64,000 bases of DNA. Origin: Plantactinospora sp. BC1. Lineage in GTDB: Bacteria; Actinomycetota; Actinomycetes; Mycobacteriales; Micromonosporaceae. The notes under the pieces are model-generated. The model was not told the origin of the DNA and ran no database searches. It saw nothing but the letters and a program-made list of their open reading frames with translations. Positions 28,093 to 37,369 of the stretch are shown piece after piece. The translations under genes were made by a program, and so were the position numbers. The stretch lies in contig NZ_CP028158.1 of assembly GCF_003030345.1 (NCBI RefSeq), forward strand, positions 496,001-560,000, in the 5' to 3' direction. Positions within the stretch are counted from its first letter, which is position 1, and each line of letters starts with the position of its first letter.

Positions 28093-29927
28093 CCGGCGTC
28101 GGAGCCGGCGCTGCCGGCAGCATGCCGAAACCGTGTCCCGAGCACGGCGCCCCGGACGACCCGGCGCACCGCTACTGCGAGGAGTGCGGTCGGGAATTGG
28201 AGCGCGTTCCGTTCGGGGAGGCGGCTGGCGCCTCCGGCCGGGCGGCCCCGGTGATCGGCTCGGTCGCTCCGGTCGGTCCGGTCGCTCCGGTCGCTCCGGT
28301 CGGGACGTCCTGGTCGACCGCCACGCCCGCGACCGGGCGGTCCGACGCATCCGGCTGGGCCGAGGCGTCCGGCTCGGTCGAGTTGCCCGAGTCCACCGAG
28401 CTGCTGAGGCTGGCCGAGATGTCCGGGCCGACCGCGCTGTCCCGGCTGGAGGCGCTGGCCGGACCGACCGGATCGTCCGGTCCTACCGGATCTCCTGGTT
28501 CGACTGCGCCCCCGGGTTCGACTGCGCCCCCGGATTCGACTGCGACCCCTGGTTCGGCGACGACGAGCTGGAGCAGCCAGCCCGGCCCGGCGCCGGCCGC
28601 GCCACCCGGTACGGCGGGCTGGGGTCCGCCCGGGCATCCCGGCGTACCGGCCGGAGCCGGCAACCGGGCCGGCTACCCGCCGCCGGCCGCGTCGCCCGGT
28701 TGGACGGGTCACCCCGCACCGCCCGCCCCGCCCGGCTGGACCGGCTCGGTCCCGCCGCCCCGGCCACCCGTGGCAGCCGGTGCTCCGCCCGCCGCAGTTG
28801 CACCGCCTGGCGCAGTCGTACCGCCCGGTGCACCACCCGCAGTCGTGCCGCCCGGTGCTCCGCGTGGCGCAGTCGCGCCGCCCGGTGCTCCTTACGTGGT
28901 GCCGCCGGTAGCCGGCGGTCCGTTCGGGGCGCCACCGGTTCCGGCCGGTACCAGCGGCACCTCACCCGGTCCGGGCGCGGCCGGCAGGTCGGCCAATCCG
29001 GGCGACGCACCTGTCCCACCGGGTCCCTGGCTCTCGTCACGCGCGGTCGGCCAGCCCTGCCCGAGCTGCGGTACCCCGCCCTCCGGCCACTCCGGCCACT
29101 GTGACCACTGTGGACGGCGGGCGTCCGTCGGCCGGGACCGTGCGGACCTGGACCTGGGGGCCGTCGCCGCCGTCACCGACCGGGCCCGGCGGCGCCGCAA
29201 CGAGGACGCGGTCACCGTCGGGCGGCTCGGCCAGACCATCGCCGCGGTGGTCTGCGACGGGGTCTCCACCTCGCTCCGGGCCGATCTCGCCGCGCACGCG
29301 GCCGCAGAGGCGGGGCTCGCCGCGATGCTCTCCGCGCTCGGGAACGGTACCGCCGCGCCCGACGCCATGGTCGCCGCCGGTCGGGCCGCGGCCGTGGCTG
29401 CCCGGGCGACCGCGGTGCAGGACGACGGACAGGTGCCGTCCAGTTGCACCTTCGTGGCGGCCGCCGTCACCGCCGGCTCGGTCACCGTCGGTTGGATCGG
29501 TGACAGCCGGGCGTACTGGCTCGGTCCGGACGGTGCCGTGCACGAGGCGGTCTGCCTGACCGTGGACGACTCGGTGGTCGGCCAGATCCGGGCCGGGCGG
29601 CCGGTACCGCCCGGCGCCGAGCAGGACCCGACCTCCAAGGCGTTGATCCGGTGGCTCGGCGCGGACTCCGGCGACGCCGACCCGCAGGTGGTGACGTTCC
29701 AGCCGGCCCGGCCGGGCAGACTGGTCATCTGCTCGGACGGGCTCTCGCACTACCTGCCGAACGCGAGGGCGTTGGCGGCCCGGGTACCGGGGCCGGGCGG
29801 TGCCACGCCGATCGCGATCGCCCGGGACCTGACCCGGTTCGCGGCCGAGGCCGGCGGACACGACAACATCGCCGTGGCCGTACTGCCGTTTCCGCCCGCC
29901 GCCGGATCGGGGGAGGCAGGCAGGTGA
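28089..29927 (+). CDS. PP2C-family serine/threonine phosphatase with zinc ribbons
   Basis: 612 residues. It begins with a zinc ribbon (CPEHG...YCEECG), continues through a long Pro/Gly/Ser-rich disordered segment and a second ribbon (CPSCG...CDHCG), and ends with a PP2C catalytic domain: RRRNEDA, VVCDGVS, WIGDSRAYW, CSDGLSHYLP and GHDNIAVAV contain the metal-binding Asp residues. It would reverse phosphorylation by PknG. GTG at 28089 overlaps the pknG stop as GTGA; ATG at 28122 is possible. No membrane segment, so it is cytoplasmic. The end overlaps the VWA gene by GTGA. Confidence 0.92.
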   Translation: MTGVGAGAAGSMPKPCPEHGAPDDPAHRYCEECGRELERVPFGEAAGASGRAAPVIGSVAPVGPVAPVAPVGTSWSTATPATGRSDASGWAEASGSVELPESTELLRLAEMSGPTALSRLEALAGPTGSSGPTGSPGSTAPPGSTAPPDSTATPGSATTSWSSQPGPAPAAPPGTAGWGPPGHPGVPAGAGNRAGYPPPAASPGWTGHPAPPAPPGWTGSVPPPRPPVAAGAPPAAVAPPGAVVPPGAPPAVVPPGAPRGAVAPPGAPYVVPPVAGGPFGAPPVPAGTSGTSPGPGAAGRSANPGDAPVPPGPWLSSRAVGQPCPSCGTPPSGHSGHCDHCGRRASVGRDRADLDLGAVAAVTDRARRRRNEDAVTVGRLGQTIAAVVCDGVSTSLRADLAAHAAAEAGLAAMLSALGNGTAAPDAMVAAGRAAAVAARATAVQDDGQVPSSCTFVAAAVTAGSVTVGWIGDSRAYWLGPDGAVHEAVCLTVDDSVVGQIRAGRPVPPGAEQDPTSKALIRWLGADSGDADPQVVTFQPARPGRLVICSDGLSHYLPNARALAARVPGPGGATPIAIARDLTRFAAEAGGHDNIAVAVLPFPPAAGSGEAGR

Positions 29928-31216
29928 GCGCGGTACCGCACTTCGTCGCCGAGGTCGACCACAACGAGTACCTGCCGGCAGGTGGCCAGGTGGTGGACGC
30001 GATCCTGACCGTGACCGCGTCCGGTCCCGACCTGCGCAACCCGGCGACCGTTCCGACGGCGGCGCAGGTGATCATGGTGGACACCTCGGGTTCGATGTCG
30101 ATGCCGCCGACGAAGCTCGCCGAGGCGAAACGGGCCACGGCGGTAGCCATCGACACCCTGCGCGACGGTGTGGCCTTCGCGGTGGTCTCCGGAACCGCGG
30201 TCGCCCGGATGGTCTACCCGGTACAGCCGGGGATGGTGCCGGCCAACGCCCAGACCAGGGCGGCGGCGAAGGCGGCGGTGGCCGGGCTGCGGGCCGACGG
30301 CGGTACCGCCATCGGCCGCTGGCTGGACCTGGCCAACTGGCTGTTCGCCAGCTATCCGACCGAGGTACGACACGCGATCCTGCTCACCGACGGACGCAAC
30401 GAGCACGAGCAACCCGAAGACCTGCGCCGGATGCTCGCCGTCTGCGAGGGGCGGTTCGTCTGCGACAGCCGGGGCATCGGCAGCGGCTGGGTGGCCAGCG
30501 AGCTGCGCGCCATCGCCTCGGCCCTGCTCGGCACGGCCGACGGGCTGGAACACCCGGCGCAGTTGCCGGCCGCGTTCCAGGCGATGACGGCGTCCGCGAT
30601 GGGCAAGCGGGTGGCAGACGTCGCGCTGCGGATCTGGAGTCCGGCCGGCGCGACGGTACGGATGGTCAAGCAGGTCTTCCCACACGTCGAGGAACTCACC
30701 GCACGGCGTGCGACGGTCAGCGCCCGGATCGGGGACTATCCGACCGGCGCATGGGGAGCGGAGACGCGCGAATACCACCTGTCCGTGACCCTCGAACCCG
30801 ACTCGGTCGGCGAGGAGGTGCTGGCCGCCCGGGTCAGCCTGGTCAGCGCCGGTCAGGTGTTGACAGAACGGCTGATCCTGGCCAGGTGGACCGACGACAC
30901 GGCGCTCTCCACCCGGATCAGCCCGCAGGTGGCGCACTACACCGGGCAGGCCGAACTCGCCGCCGCGATCCAGGAGGGGCTGCGGGCCCGGGAGGCCGGC
31001 GACCTGGAGACCGCGACCGCCCGACTGGGTCGGGCCGTGCAACTGGCCGCCGAGTCGGGACACGACGAGACCGCGATGCTGCTCGGCCGGGTGGTCGAGG
31101 TCGTCGACGCGCCGACCGGCACGGTACGGCTCAAGCGGCAGGTAGCCGCGCTGGACGCCGAGCTGACCGACGTACGGTCGGTGAAGACGGTGCGGGTGAA
31201 GAAGGAGCAGGGATGA
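29924..31216 (+). CDS. VWA-domain protein of the kinase operon
   Basis: 430 residues. A von Willebrand A domain with the MIDAS motif DTSGSMS (about residue 50) and LLTDGRNEHE fills the first half; beta-rich and helical segments follow (TTLEPDSVGEEV-like beta region, then REAGDLETATARLGRAVQLA, TPR-like). VWA domains bind proteins through a metal ion, so it may assemble the kinase, phosphatase and FHA protein. GTG at 29924 overlaps the phosphatase stop and follows GGGAGGCAGG. No signal peptide. The FHA gene follows within 5 nt. Confidence 0.88.
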   Translation: MSAVPHFVAEVDHNEYLPAGGQVVDAILTVTASGPDLRNPATVPTAAQVIMVDTSGSMSMPPTKLAEAKRATAVAIDTLRDGVAFAVVSGTAVARMVYPVQPGMVPANAQTRAAAKAAVAGLRADGGTAIGRWLDLANWLFASYPTEVRHAILLTDGRNEHEQPEDLRRMLAVCEGRFVCDSRGIGSGWVASELRAIASALLGTADGLEHPAQLPAAFQAMTASAMGKRVADVALRIWSPAGATVRMVKQVFPHVEELTARRATVSARIGDYPTGAWGAETREYHLSVTLEPDSVGEEVLAARVSLVSAGQVLTERLILARWTDDTALSTRISPQVAHYTGQAELAAAIQEGLRAREAGDLETATARLGRAVQLAAESGHDETAMLLGRVVEVVDAPTGTVRLKRQVAALDAELTDVRSVKTVRVKKEQG

Positions 31217-31220
31217 GGCC

Positions 31221-32036
31221 GTGACGGCAGCCACCTGCTCCCGGGGACACGTCTCGTCCACGATGGACTACTGCGACGTCTGCGGCGTACCGATGTCACG
31301 TGGTTCCGCCGCGCCGGTCGGCGAGGGCGCCGAAGCCGCGCGCCCGGCGTCGGCGGTCGGCGTACCGGCGGGGCAGGGGAGCGGCGCGGCGTCGGCGAGT
31401 GGTGGGGCGGAACCGGCCGGGCAGCCCGCTCCGGCCGCCGCACCGTGCCCCCACTGCGGTACACCGAGAGCGGGGCGGTTCTGCGAGGAGGACGGCTACG
31501 ACTTCCTGCTGGCCCCGCCCGCCGAGGGCGTCGATCCGGACGCGTCCGGTCCGGTCCGGGCCCGAGCCGAACCGGGCACCGGCGGTCCGGTCGGATCCGG
31601 CGACGGCAGCCCGGCGTCCGGGCAGGGAACCGCCTGGCTGCTGGTGGTGGACGCCGACCCCGGATACTTCGACCTGGTCACGTCCTTCGGCGGTACGGAC
31701 GCCGCAAGCCTGACCTTTCCCCGCTTCGTCGTGCCTCGCGGGTTCACCCTGGAACCCCGGCAGTTGCTGATCGGTCGGCGTAGCCGGTCTCGGGGCGTGC
31801 AGCCGGACATCGACCTGGTCGGGCCGCCGGAGGATCCCGGAGTCTCCCACCTGCACGCACTGCTGCTCCCGCAGCCGGGCGGCTGGGCGGTGGTGGACCT
31901 GGGTTCCGCCAACGGCACGTACCTCAACGATCCGTCGACGCCGCCGATCGTGGCCAACACCGCGGTCCCGCTGGGCGACGGCGACCGCGTCTACCTCGGT
32001 GCCTGGACCCGCCTGACGATCCGAGCCGATCGCTGA
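31221..32036 (+). CDS. FHA-domain protein with N-terminal zinc ribbons
   Basis: 271 residues. An N-terminal ribbon (CSRGH...YCDVCG), an Ala/Gly/Pro linker and a second partial ribbon (CPHCG...FCEEDG) precede a C-terminal FHA domain (LLIGRRSRSRG, SHLHALLL, DLGSANGTYLND), which binds phosphothreonine. It is the likely phospho-reader or substrate of PknG. It is larger than GarA/OdhI, and the short N-terminal Thr-containing phosphorylation motif of those proteins is not evident, so equivalence should not be assumed. GTG at 31221 is the only suitable start. Last gene of the operon. Confidence 0.9.
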   Translation: MTAATCSRGHVSSTMDYCDVCGVPMSRGSAAPVGEGAEAARPASAVGVPAGQGSGAASASGGAEPAGQPAPAAAPCPHCGTPRAGRFCEEDGYDFLLAPPAEGVDPDASGPVRARAEPGTGGPVGSGDGSPASGQGTAWLLVVDADPGYFDLVTSFGGTDAASLTFPRFVVPRGFTLEPRQLLIGRRSRSRGVQPDIDLVGPPEDPGVSHLHALLLPQPGGWAVVDLGSANGTYLNDPSTPPIVANTAVPLGDGDRVYLGAWTRLTIRADR

Positions 32037-32141
32037 CCGGCCGCATCACCCGCGTGCCGACCAACTCCGGCCGCCCGGCGAGCAGCTCCGCGGGCCAGCC
32101 GACAATCGAGGCCGGCACCGCCGCTGCCGCGGGTACGTCGC

Positions 32142-33413
32142 TCAGGCCGATGCCCGCTCCTGGTTCTGCCGCCAGGTCCGGACCCAGCTCTGTGCGGTGT
32201 GCCGAGGAACTCCGTAGTGGTCGGCCACGGCGGTGACGGTACCGGCCTGGTTGAACACCTGCGCGAGGTCGTCCGGGGCCCGCCGGTAGGAACGGCTCGC
32301 CGTCGGAGTCGCGGCGGTGGCCGGGCTGGGGGCGCGTCGCCGGCCGGTCGTCCGGGTGGTGGCGGTGTCCGGGGCGCTCTTCGCCGCCCGGCCGTTGGCG
32401 CGCTTGGCGGTGGTCGTGACGGCGGTCGCCGGAGCCTTCCTGGCCGGGGTCGCCTTCCCGGCCGGGGTCGCCTTCCGGCCTGTGGTCGCCTTCCGGCCTG
32501 CCGTTGCCGTACCGGAGCCGGCGGCGGTCCGCCCCTTCACACCGGTACGCCCATCGGTCGCGGCCCTGCCCACAGCCGTGCCGCCGCTCTTGGCCGTGCT
32601 GGCGCGCTTGGTGGCACTGCTGGTCTTGGTGGCACTGCTGGTCTTGGCGGGGCCGCTGCTCTTGGCGGGGCTGGTCCGCTTGGCGGTGCCGGTCGCCTTG
32701 CCGGCACGACTCCTGGTGGGAGTCTCCTTCGCCGTGGAGCCTCGGCTCGACGGGCTCTTCCTGGCGGTACTCCGGGTCGGCGCCGCCTTCCTGACGGCGC
32801 CGCGCGTACCCGCCGCCCGGTAACCGTCCGCCGGCTCGACCTCCCCGGTGGTCGCCGCCTTGGCCGGGGCGACGGCGAGCGCGCCTGCCGAACGCTCCAC
32901 GGTGGACAGCCCCGACCCCGACGCGTCCGCACCCGACTCGCCAGACGACGAGTCCAACGACAACGAGTCCGACGACAACGAGTCCGACGACGACGAGGGG
33001 ACCGGCAATGACTGGTCCGTCGCCGCCGAGCTTGACGAGGAGGCTTCGGGTGACACGGCTTGCGGTGCGGCGCCGATCGGTGTGACCGCCTCGGCGGGGC
33101 CGGAGTCGGAGGATGCCAACGGGGTCGGCGCAGCAGGGGCGGTCGGAGCCGCACCGGCCGGCATCACGGCGCGGAGCAACTGGTCGACGTCGACCGTGGG
33201 CAGTTCGCCAGCGGTGAGTCCACCGCCCTCACCGGCCCGTACGAGCAACTCGGTGATCCGGGTGGTGCCCCCGGTGACCTCCACCCGCAACGTCGTGGTC
33301 GCCCGCGTCCCGTCGTCCGGGGAAATCGTAATTGTGTAGGCACTCACCGGGACCCAGCCTCCAATAACCACGCCACTCGCCACCGTCGCGCTCCCGGCCC
33401 CGTCAACGGTCAC
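32142..33413 (-). CDS. Histone H1-like nucleoid protein with C-terminal HTH
   Basis: 423 residues. An N-terminal globular part (YTITISPDDGTRATTTLRVEVTGG...) is followed by a Ser/Asp-rich acidic stretch (about residues 130-170), then roughly 200 residues of Lys/Ala/Thr/Ser-rich, H1-like sequence with many TAKS/TARK/GRKAT repeats, and finally a compact HTH (DDLAQVFNQAGTVTAVADHYGV). The basic tail would bind DNA non-specifically and the HTH could add specificity. Probably chromosome packaging. Its DNA is repeat-rich. It converges on the FHA gene; its promoter lies in 33414-33600. Confidence 0.75.
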   Translation of the reverse strand: MTVDGAGSATVASGVVIGGWVPVSAYTITISPDDGTRATTTLRVEVTGGTTRITELLVRAGEGGGLTAGELPTVDVDQLLRAVMPAGAAPTAPAAPTPLASSDSGPAEAVTPIGAAPQAVSPEASSSSSAATDQSLPVPSSSSDSLSSDSLSLDSSSGESGADASGSGLSTVERSAGALAVAPAKAATTGEVEPADGYRAAGTRGAVRKAAPTRSTARKSPSSRGSTAKETPTRSRAGKATGTAKRTSPAKSSGPAKTSSATKTSSATKRASTAKSGGTAVGRAATDGRTGVKGRTAAGSGTATAGRKATTGRKATPAGKATPARKAPATAVTTTAKRANGRAAKSAPDTATTRTTGRRRAPSPATAATPTASRSYRRAPDDLAQVFNQAGTVTAVADHYGVPRHTAQSWVRTWRQNQERASA

Positions 33414-33768
33414 GTCGGTACGACTCTTCCGATGTCGGCGGCCAAGCTACCTCCCGGTAGGGCGGTTGGCCAAGTCCGGTGCGGGGTGAGGTGCTGCCAG
33501 GACCGGTCCGGGTCGGCCCCAGCAATCGACGTACCGGGGTGGCCTATCTAGGATAAGTCGTCAATGTTCCCCCCATCGACAATCTCTTTTCCCCCGTAGT
33601 CAGCCGTTCTCGGTACGGCCCGCCCCGACCATTCCGACAACCCCCGGAATGCGCCGCATCGTCCGATGCGGACAGTGCTCCGCCCCGAACGCCGCGACAA
33701 CCGGTCCGGGGGCGGCCAGCGCGGCGTCGGGCGCCGACCCACGAGGACCGGTCGAGAGGAGCAACTCC
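33414..33768. other. Divergent intergenic region with a near-perfect palindrome
   Basis: About 355 bases between the histone-like gene (minus) and the S15 peptidase (plus). An AT-richer segment (tcaatgttccccccatcgacaatctcttttcccccgtag, near 33561-33600) probably contains promoters. CCGCATCG-TC-CGATGCGG (33654-33671), with perfect 8-bp arms, is a candidate operator about 100 nt before the peptidase start. No gene is seen. Confidence 0.5.
33654..33671. promoter_or_regulatory. Palindrome, candidate operator upstream of the S15 peptidase
   Basis: CCGCATCG and CGATGCGG are exact inverted copies separated by TC. The site sits between the AT-rich presumed promoter zone and the peptidase start. The regulator is unknown. 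Confidence 0.45.
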
Positions 33769-35646
33769 ATGCCATCAGCAGGTCCCGTGAGGATTCTCGG
33801 GGCGTACGCGCTGGGCCTGGCCCTGGTCGCGGCACCGTTACCGGCCCGCGCCGCCCCGGCCGCGCCGCCGCCGGGCATCGTCGTGCAGGACGGCATGACC
33901 CAGCCGGTCTTCTCCCTCGCCGACGCCATCGAGGAACGGGTGTGGGTCGAGACCCCGCTCGACACCGACCACGACGGCCGGCGTGACCGGGTGGTGGTCG
34001 ACATCTCCCGGCCCCGGGAGACCGACACCTCGGCGCTGCGGGTGCCGGTGATCCTGGAACACTCGCCGTACCGGAAGGACACCTGGGGCGACGTACCCTA
34101 TCCGAGCGTCCTCGTCGACGACCTGCCGCAGAACTCGTCGACCGGCACGTCCGCCCGGCGGGCCGAGCAGCCCGGCGTCCTGCGGGCGCAGGCGAAGGCG
34201 AACCTGCCCGGCCAGCTCGACGACTACTACGTGCCGCGTGGCTACGCGGTGGTGCTGGGGCAGAGCGTCGGCACCGGCGACTCCGACGGCTGCCCGACCA
34301 CCGGTGACTCGGCCGAGACGCTGGGCACCAAGGCGATCATCGACTGGCTGGGCGGGCGGGCCAGGGCGTACGACGCCAGCGGCGCACCGGTACGGGCCGG
34401 CTGGACCACCGGGGCGGTCGGGATGACCGGCGTCTCCTACAACGGCACCCTGCCGAACATGGTGGCGACGACCGGCGTCGAAGGGCTCAAGACCATCGTC
34501 CCGGTCGCCGCGATCAGCAACTGGTACGACTACTACCGGGCGAACGGCCTGGTGGTGGCGCCCGGCGGATACCAGGGTGAGGACGCCGACATCCTCACCA
34601 TGTACACCGCCGGGCGGGCTCGTTCCGAGGGGACCTGTGCCGACGAGATCGCCGAGATCGCCGAGGAACAGGACCGGGTCACCGGCGACTACACCAGGTT
34701 CTGGCGGGAGCGGGACTATCTGCCCGGTGCGCGCAAGGTCCGGGCCAGCGTCTTCGTCGTACACGGGCTCAACGACTGGAACGTGAAGACCGGGCAGTTC
34801 GCCGACTGGTGGGACCAGCTCGACCGGTACGGCGTGCCGCGCAAGCTCTGGCTGCACCAGGGCGGTCACGGCGGACCGGGCAGCGCCGCCACGGTGACGC
34901 TGCCGGACGGGCGGTCGTGGACCTACAAGCAGACCGAGAACCGCTGGTTCGACTACTGGCTGTGGGGCGTCGACAACGACATCATGGCCGAGCCGAGGGC
35001 GGTGTTGCAGCGCGAGGACCGGGTCTACACGACGTACCGGGACTGGCCGGACCCGGCCACCCGAGAGGTGTCGCTCGGGCTCTCGGCGAGCGACGCCACC
35101 GCGCCGGGCCGGCTGGTCGAACACGGCGGGCGGGGCCGCACCCTGCAGAGCATGGTCGACTCGGGGCGGACGATCACCCCGGCCGAACTGGTGGCGGGAC
35201 CGGATGCCGCCAACCCGAACCGGCTCGTCTACACCTCCCCGGCACTGGGTCGGGACGTCCGGATCTCGGGGCGGCCGGAGCTGCGGGTACGGCTCTCCGT
35301 CGACAACCGGACGGCCGCGAACCTGACCGGCTACCTGGTCGACTACGGTCCGGTCGGCTCGACCGACGCGCCGGTGGTGGTCAGCCGGGGCTGGCTGGAC
35401 CCGCAGAACCGCATTAGCGAGGCGCACGGCCGGCCACTCCGGCCGGGGCGCCTGGCGGACTACCGCTGGACGATGGAGCCGAAGGACTACGTGTTCCGCT
35501 CCGGGCACCGGCTCGGTCTGGTGATCTTCTCCAGTGACCAGGACTACACGCTGCTGCCGCTGCCCGGTACCCGGTTGACGGTGCTGCCGGCGTCGAGCAC
35601 CCTGACCCTGCCGGTGGTGGGCGGCCGGGGCGCGCTCGACTTCTGA
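33769..35646 (+). CDS. Secreted X-Pro dipeptidyl-peptidase/S15 hydrolase
   Basis: 625 residues. A Sec signal peptide ends near ARAAPA. The alpha/beta-hydrolase domain contains the nucleophile in GMTGVSYNG, Asp in HGLNDWNV and His in LHQGGHGG, and the C-terminal jelly-roll domain (LRVRLSVDN, PGRLADYRW, RLGLVIFSSD) is typical of the S15/CocE family. In bacteria these remove X-Pro dipeptides or hydrolyse esters outside the cell. ATG at 33769 has GAGAGGAG about 7 nt upstream. Codon 24, inside the signal peptide, is TTA (33838-33840), suggesting bldA-dependent translation. A strong terminator follows. Confidence 0.93.
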   Translation: MPSAGPVRILGAYALGLALVAAPLPARAAPAAPPPGIVVQDGMTQPVFSLADAIEERVWVETPLDTDHDGRRDRVVVDISRPRETDTSALRVPVILEHSPYRKDTWGDVPYPSVLVDDLPQNSSTGTSARRAEQPGVLRAQAKANLPGQLDDYYVPRGYAVVLGQSVGTGDSDGCPTTGDSAETLGTKAIIDWLGGRARAYDASGAPVRAGWTTGAVGMTGVSYNGTLPNMVATTGVEGLKTIVPVAAISNWYDYYRANGLVVAPGGYQGEDADILTMYTAGRARSEGTCADEIAEIAEEQDRVTGDYTRFWRERDYLPGARKVRASVFVVHGLNDWNVKTGQFADWWDQLDRYGVPRKLWLHQGGHGGPGSAATVTLPDGRSWTYKQTENRWFDYWLWGVDNDIMAEPRAVLQREDRVYTTYRDWPDPATREVSLGLSASDATAPGRLVEHGGRGRTLQSMVDSGRTITPAELVAGPDAANPNRLVYTSPALGRDVRISGRPELRVRLSVDNRTAANLTGYLVDYGPVGSTDAPVVVSRGWLDPQNRISEAHGRPLRPGRLADYRWTMEPKDYVFRSGHRLGLVIFSSDQDYTLLPLPGTRLTVLPASSTLTLPVVGGRGALDF

Positions 35647-35687
35647 GCGCGCCGCCGCAGGGCGCAGGACCGGCCCGGAACAGATCA

Positions 35688-35720
35688 CGGGCCCCGGACG
35701 CCGTTGGCGTCCGGGGCCCG
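35688..35720. terminator. Bidirectional hairpin terminator
   Basis: CGGGCCCCGGACGCC (35688-35702) and GGCGTCCGGGGCCCG (35706-35720) form a perfect 15-bp stem with a 3-nt loop between two convergent genes (S15 peptidase and FKBP). No U tract on either side. Confidence 0.85.
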
Positions 35721-35773
35721 TCGGCCGGGGCGGACGTACCCCGGGCGGGTCGGAACAGGTCAGGACCGGCGGG

Positions 35774-36145
35774 TCAGAACTTGACGTCCACCAGGTCGAC
35801 CACGAAGACGAGGGTGGCGCCCGGCTTGATCCGGTTGCCGACACCCTGGTTGCCGTAGCCGAGCTGCGGTGGGATCACCAGCTTGCGCCGGCCGCCGACC
35901 CGCATCCCGAGTACGCCCCGGTCCCAACCCTCGATGACCTTGCCGCCACCGACGGGGAAGCTGAACGGCGAGCCGCGGTTCCACGACGAGTCGAACTCGT
36001 CGCCGGTGTCGAACGAGACGCCGACGTAGTGCACCACGGCCCATTGGCCCGGCTGGACCTCCTGGCCCGTGCCGATCGTAATGTCCTCGATGACAAGGTC
36101 TGGCGGCGGCGGACCGTCGACCAGACCCACGGTGGGCTTTTCCAT
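35774..36145 (-). CDS. FKBP-type peptidyl-prolyl cis-trans isomerase
   Basis: 123 residues forming a single FKBP domain: VHYVGVSFDTGDEFDSSW, FSFPVGGGKVIEGWDRGV, RRKLVIPPQLGYG and GATLVFVVDLVDV hold the aromatic pocket and active-site residues (Tyr, Asp, Val-Ile, Trp, Tyr). There is no signal peptide, so it is a cytosolic folding isomerase. Size is as expected for the actinobacterial small FKBP. ATG at 36145 follows AAGG. Confidence 0.95.
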   Translation of the reverse strand: MEKPTVGLVDGPPPPDLVIEDITIGTGQEVQPGQWAVVHYVGVSFDTGDEFDSSWNRGSPFSFPVGGGKVIEGWDRGVLGMRVGGRRKLVIPPQLGYGNQGVGNRIKPGATLVFVVDLVDVKF

Positions 36146-36425
36146 CCGGGTACCTTAACGCCGGCCCGGGATCGTGATCACTTCCCCGCCGGGAGTGTCG
36201 CGGCAGGTGAGCGCCACAACCGGCGCCGTGGTGCGGATCGGCGGCCCGTGGCCGGGCGGGAACAACGGCCTGTCTCGATGTCCGCGGGCTCCTCGACCGG
36301 GCTCCGATCGGTACGCTGAGGATCTGGAAACCGGTGCGGACACCGGGCTCGCCGGTACGGGCTGGCCGGTACGGGTGGCCGGGCGAGCCGGGGTGGCGAA
36401 GACACCGAGCTGGCGGAGTGTGACG

Positions 36426-37232
36426 GTGACACGACCGGACTGGGCGCCCGACGACATCGATACCGACCGGCCCAGCGCCTCGCGGATCTACGACGTGTGG
36501 CTCGGCGGATCGCACAACTTCGAGGTCGACCGGGAGATCGCCCGGAAGACCGTGCTGGCCTGGCCCGACGCGGTCCGCTACGCCCGGGCCAACCGCGCCT
36601 TCCTCGGTCGGGCGGTACGGTTCCTCGCCGCGCAGGGCGTCCGGCAGTTCCTGGACATCGGCTCCGGCATCCCGACCGCGAACAACGTGCACGAGGTCGC
36701 CCGACAGTTCGACCCGGAGGCCCGGGTGGTCTACGTGGACATCGATCCGGTCGCGGTGGCACACAGTCGGGCCATCCTGGCCGGCGACGACCGTACCGCC
36801 GTACTCCAGGCAGACCTGCGGCGGCCGCAGGACATCCTCGACCAGGTCCGCGACGGCGGCCTGCTCGACCTGGCCCGACCGACCGCGCTGCTGCTGGTCG
36901 CGCTGCTGCACTTCGTACCCGACTCCGACGACCCGCACGGGGCGATCGCGCGGTTGACCGAGGGGATGCCGTCGGGCAGCTACCTGGTGGTGACCCAGGG
37001 CGCGCACGGGGCCAGCGAGGAGTCCGACGAGGAGATCAAGGAACTCTACCGGCGTACTCCGACGCCGCTGACCGCCCGGGACCGGGCCGAGACCGAGCGG
37101 TTCTTCACCGGCTTCGAACTGGTGGAGCCGGGCCTGGTGAACCTGCCGGACTGGCGTCCGGATCCGTCCGAGACGGTCGACGACCGCTACCGGGGCGCCC
37201 TCGTCTACGCCGGAGTGGGACGCAAGCGGTGA
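36426..37232 (+). CDS. SAM-dependent methyltransferase of the Methyltransf_19 (DUF574) family
   Basis: 268 residues. The family signature is clear: PSASRIYDVWLGGSHNFEVDRE at the start, FLDIGSGIPTANNVHEVA as the SAM-binding loop, and VYVDIDPVAVAHSRAIL for the ribose-binding acid. These methyltransferases are abundant in Streptomyces and Micromonosporaceae, and their substrates are largely unknown. GTG at 36426 is preferred because GGAG is 7 nt upstream; GTG at 36420 is also in frame. The gene is monocistronic, divergent from the FKBP gene. Confidence 0.92.
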   Translation: MTRPDWAPDDIDTDRPSASRIYDVWLGGSHNFEVDREIARKTVLAWPDAVRYARANRAFLGRAVRFLAAQGVRQFLDIGSGIPTANNVHEVARQFDPEARVVYVDIDPVAVAHSRAILAGDDRTAVLQADLRRPQDILDQVRDGGLLDLARPTALLLVALLHFVPDSDDPHGAIARLTEGMPSGSYLVVTQGAHGASEESDEEIKELYRRTPTPLTARDRAETERFFTGFELVEPGLVNLPDWRPDPSETVDDRYRGALVYAGVGRKR

Positions 37233-37369
37233 CCCGGCCCGCCGGTGCGGTGGTTCGGCCGGCCCGGTGAACCGGACTTACCGCACCGGACGGGTGTCGC
37301 ACCGGACGGGTGTCGGCGGGGCGGGTGTCGGCGGGACGGATGGCACCCGGGCGGGTGCCGGCGGGGCGG

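Noticed and set aside
32199-33011. Plus-strand ORFs opposite the histone-like gene
   Set aside because: Their repeats mirror the Lys/Ala/Thr tail codons of the minus-strand gene. No ribosome site or family support.
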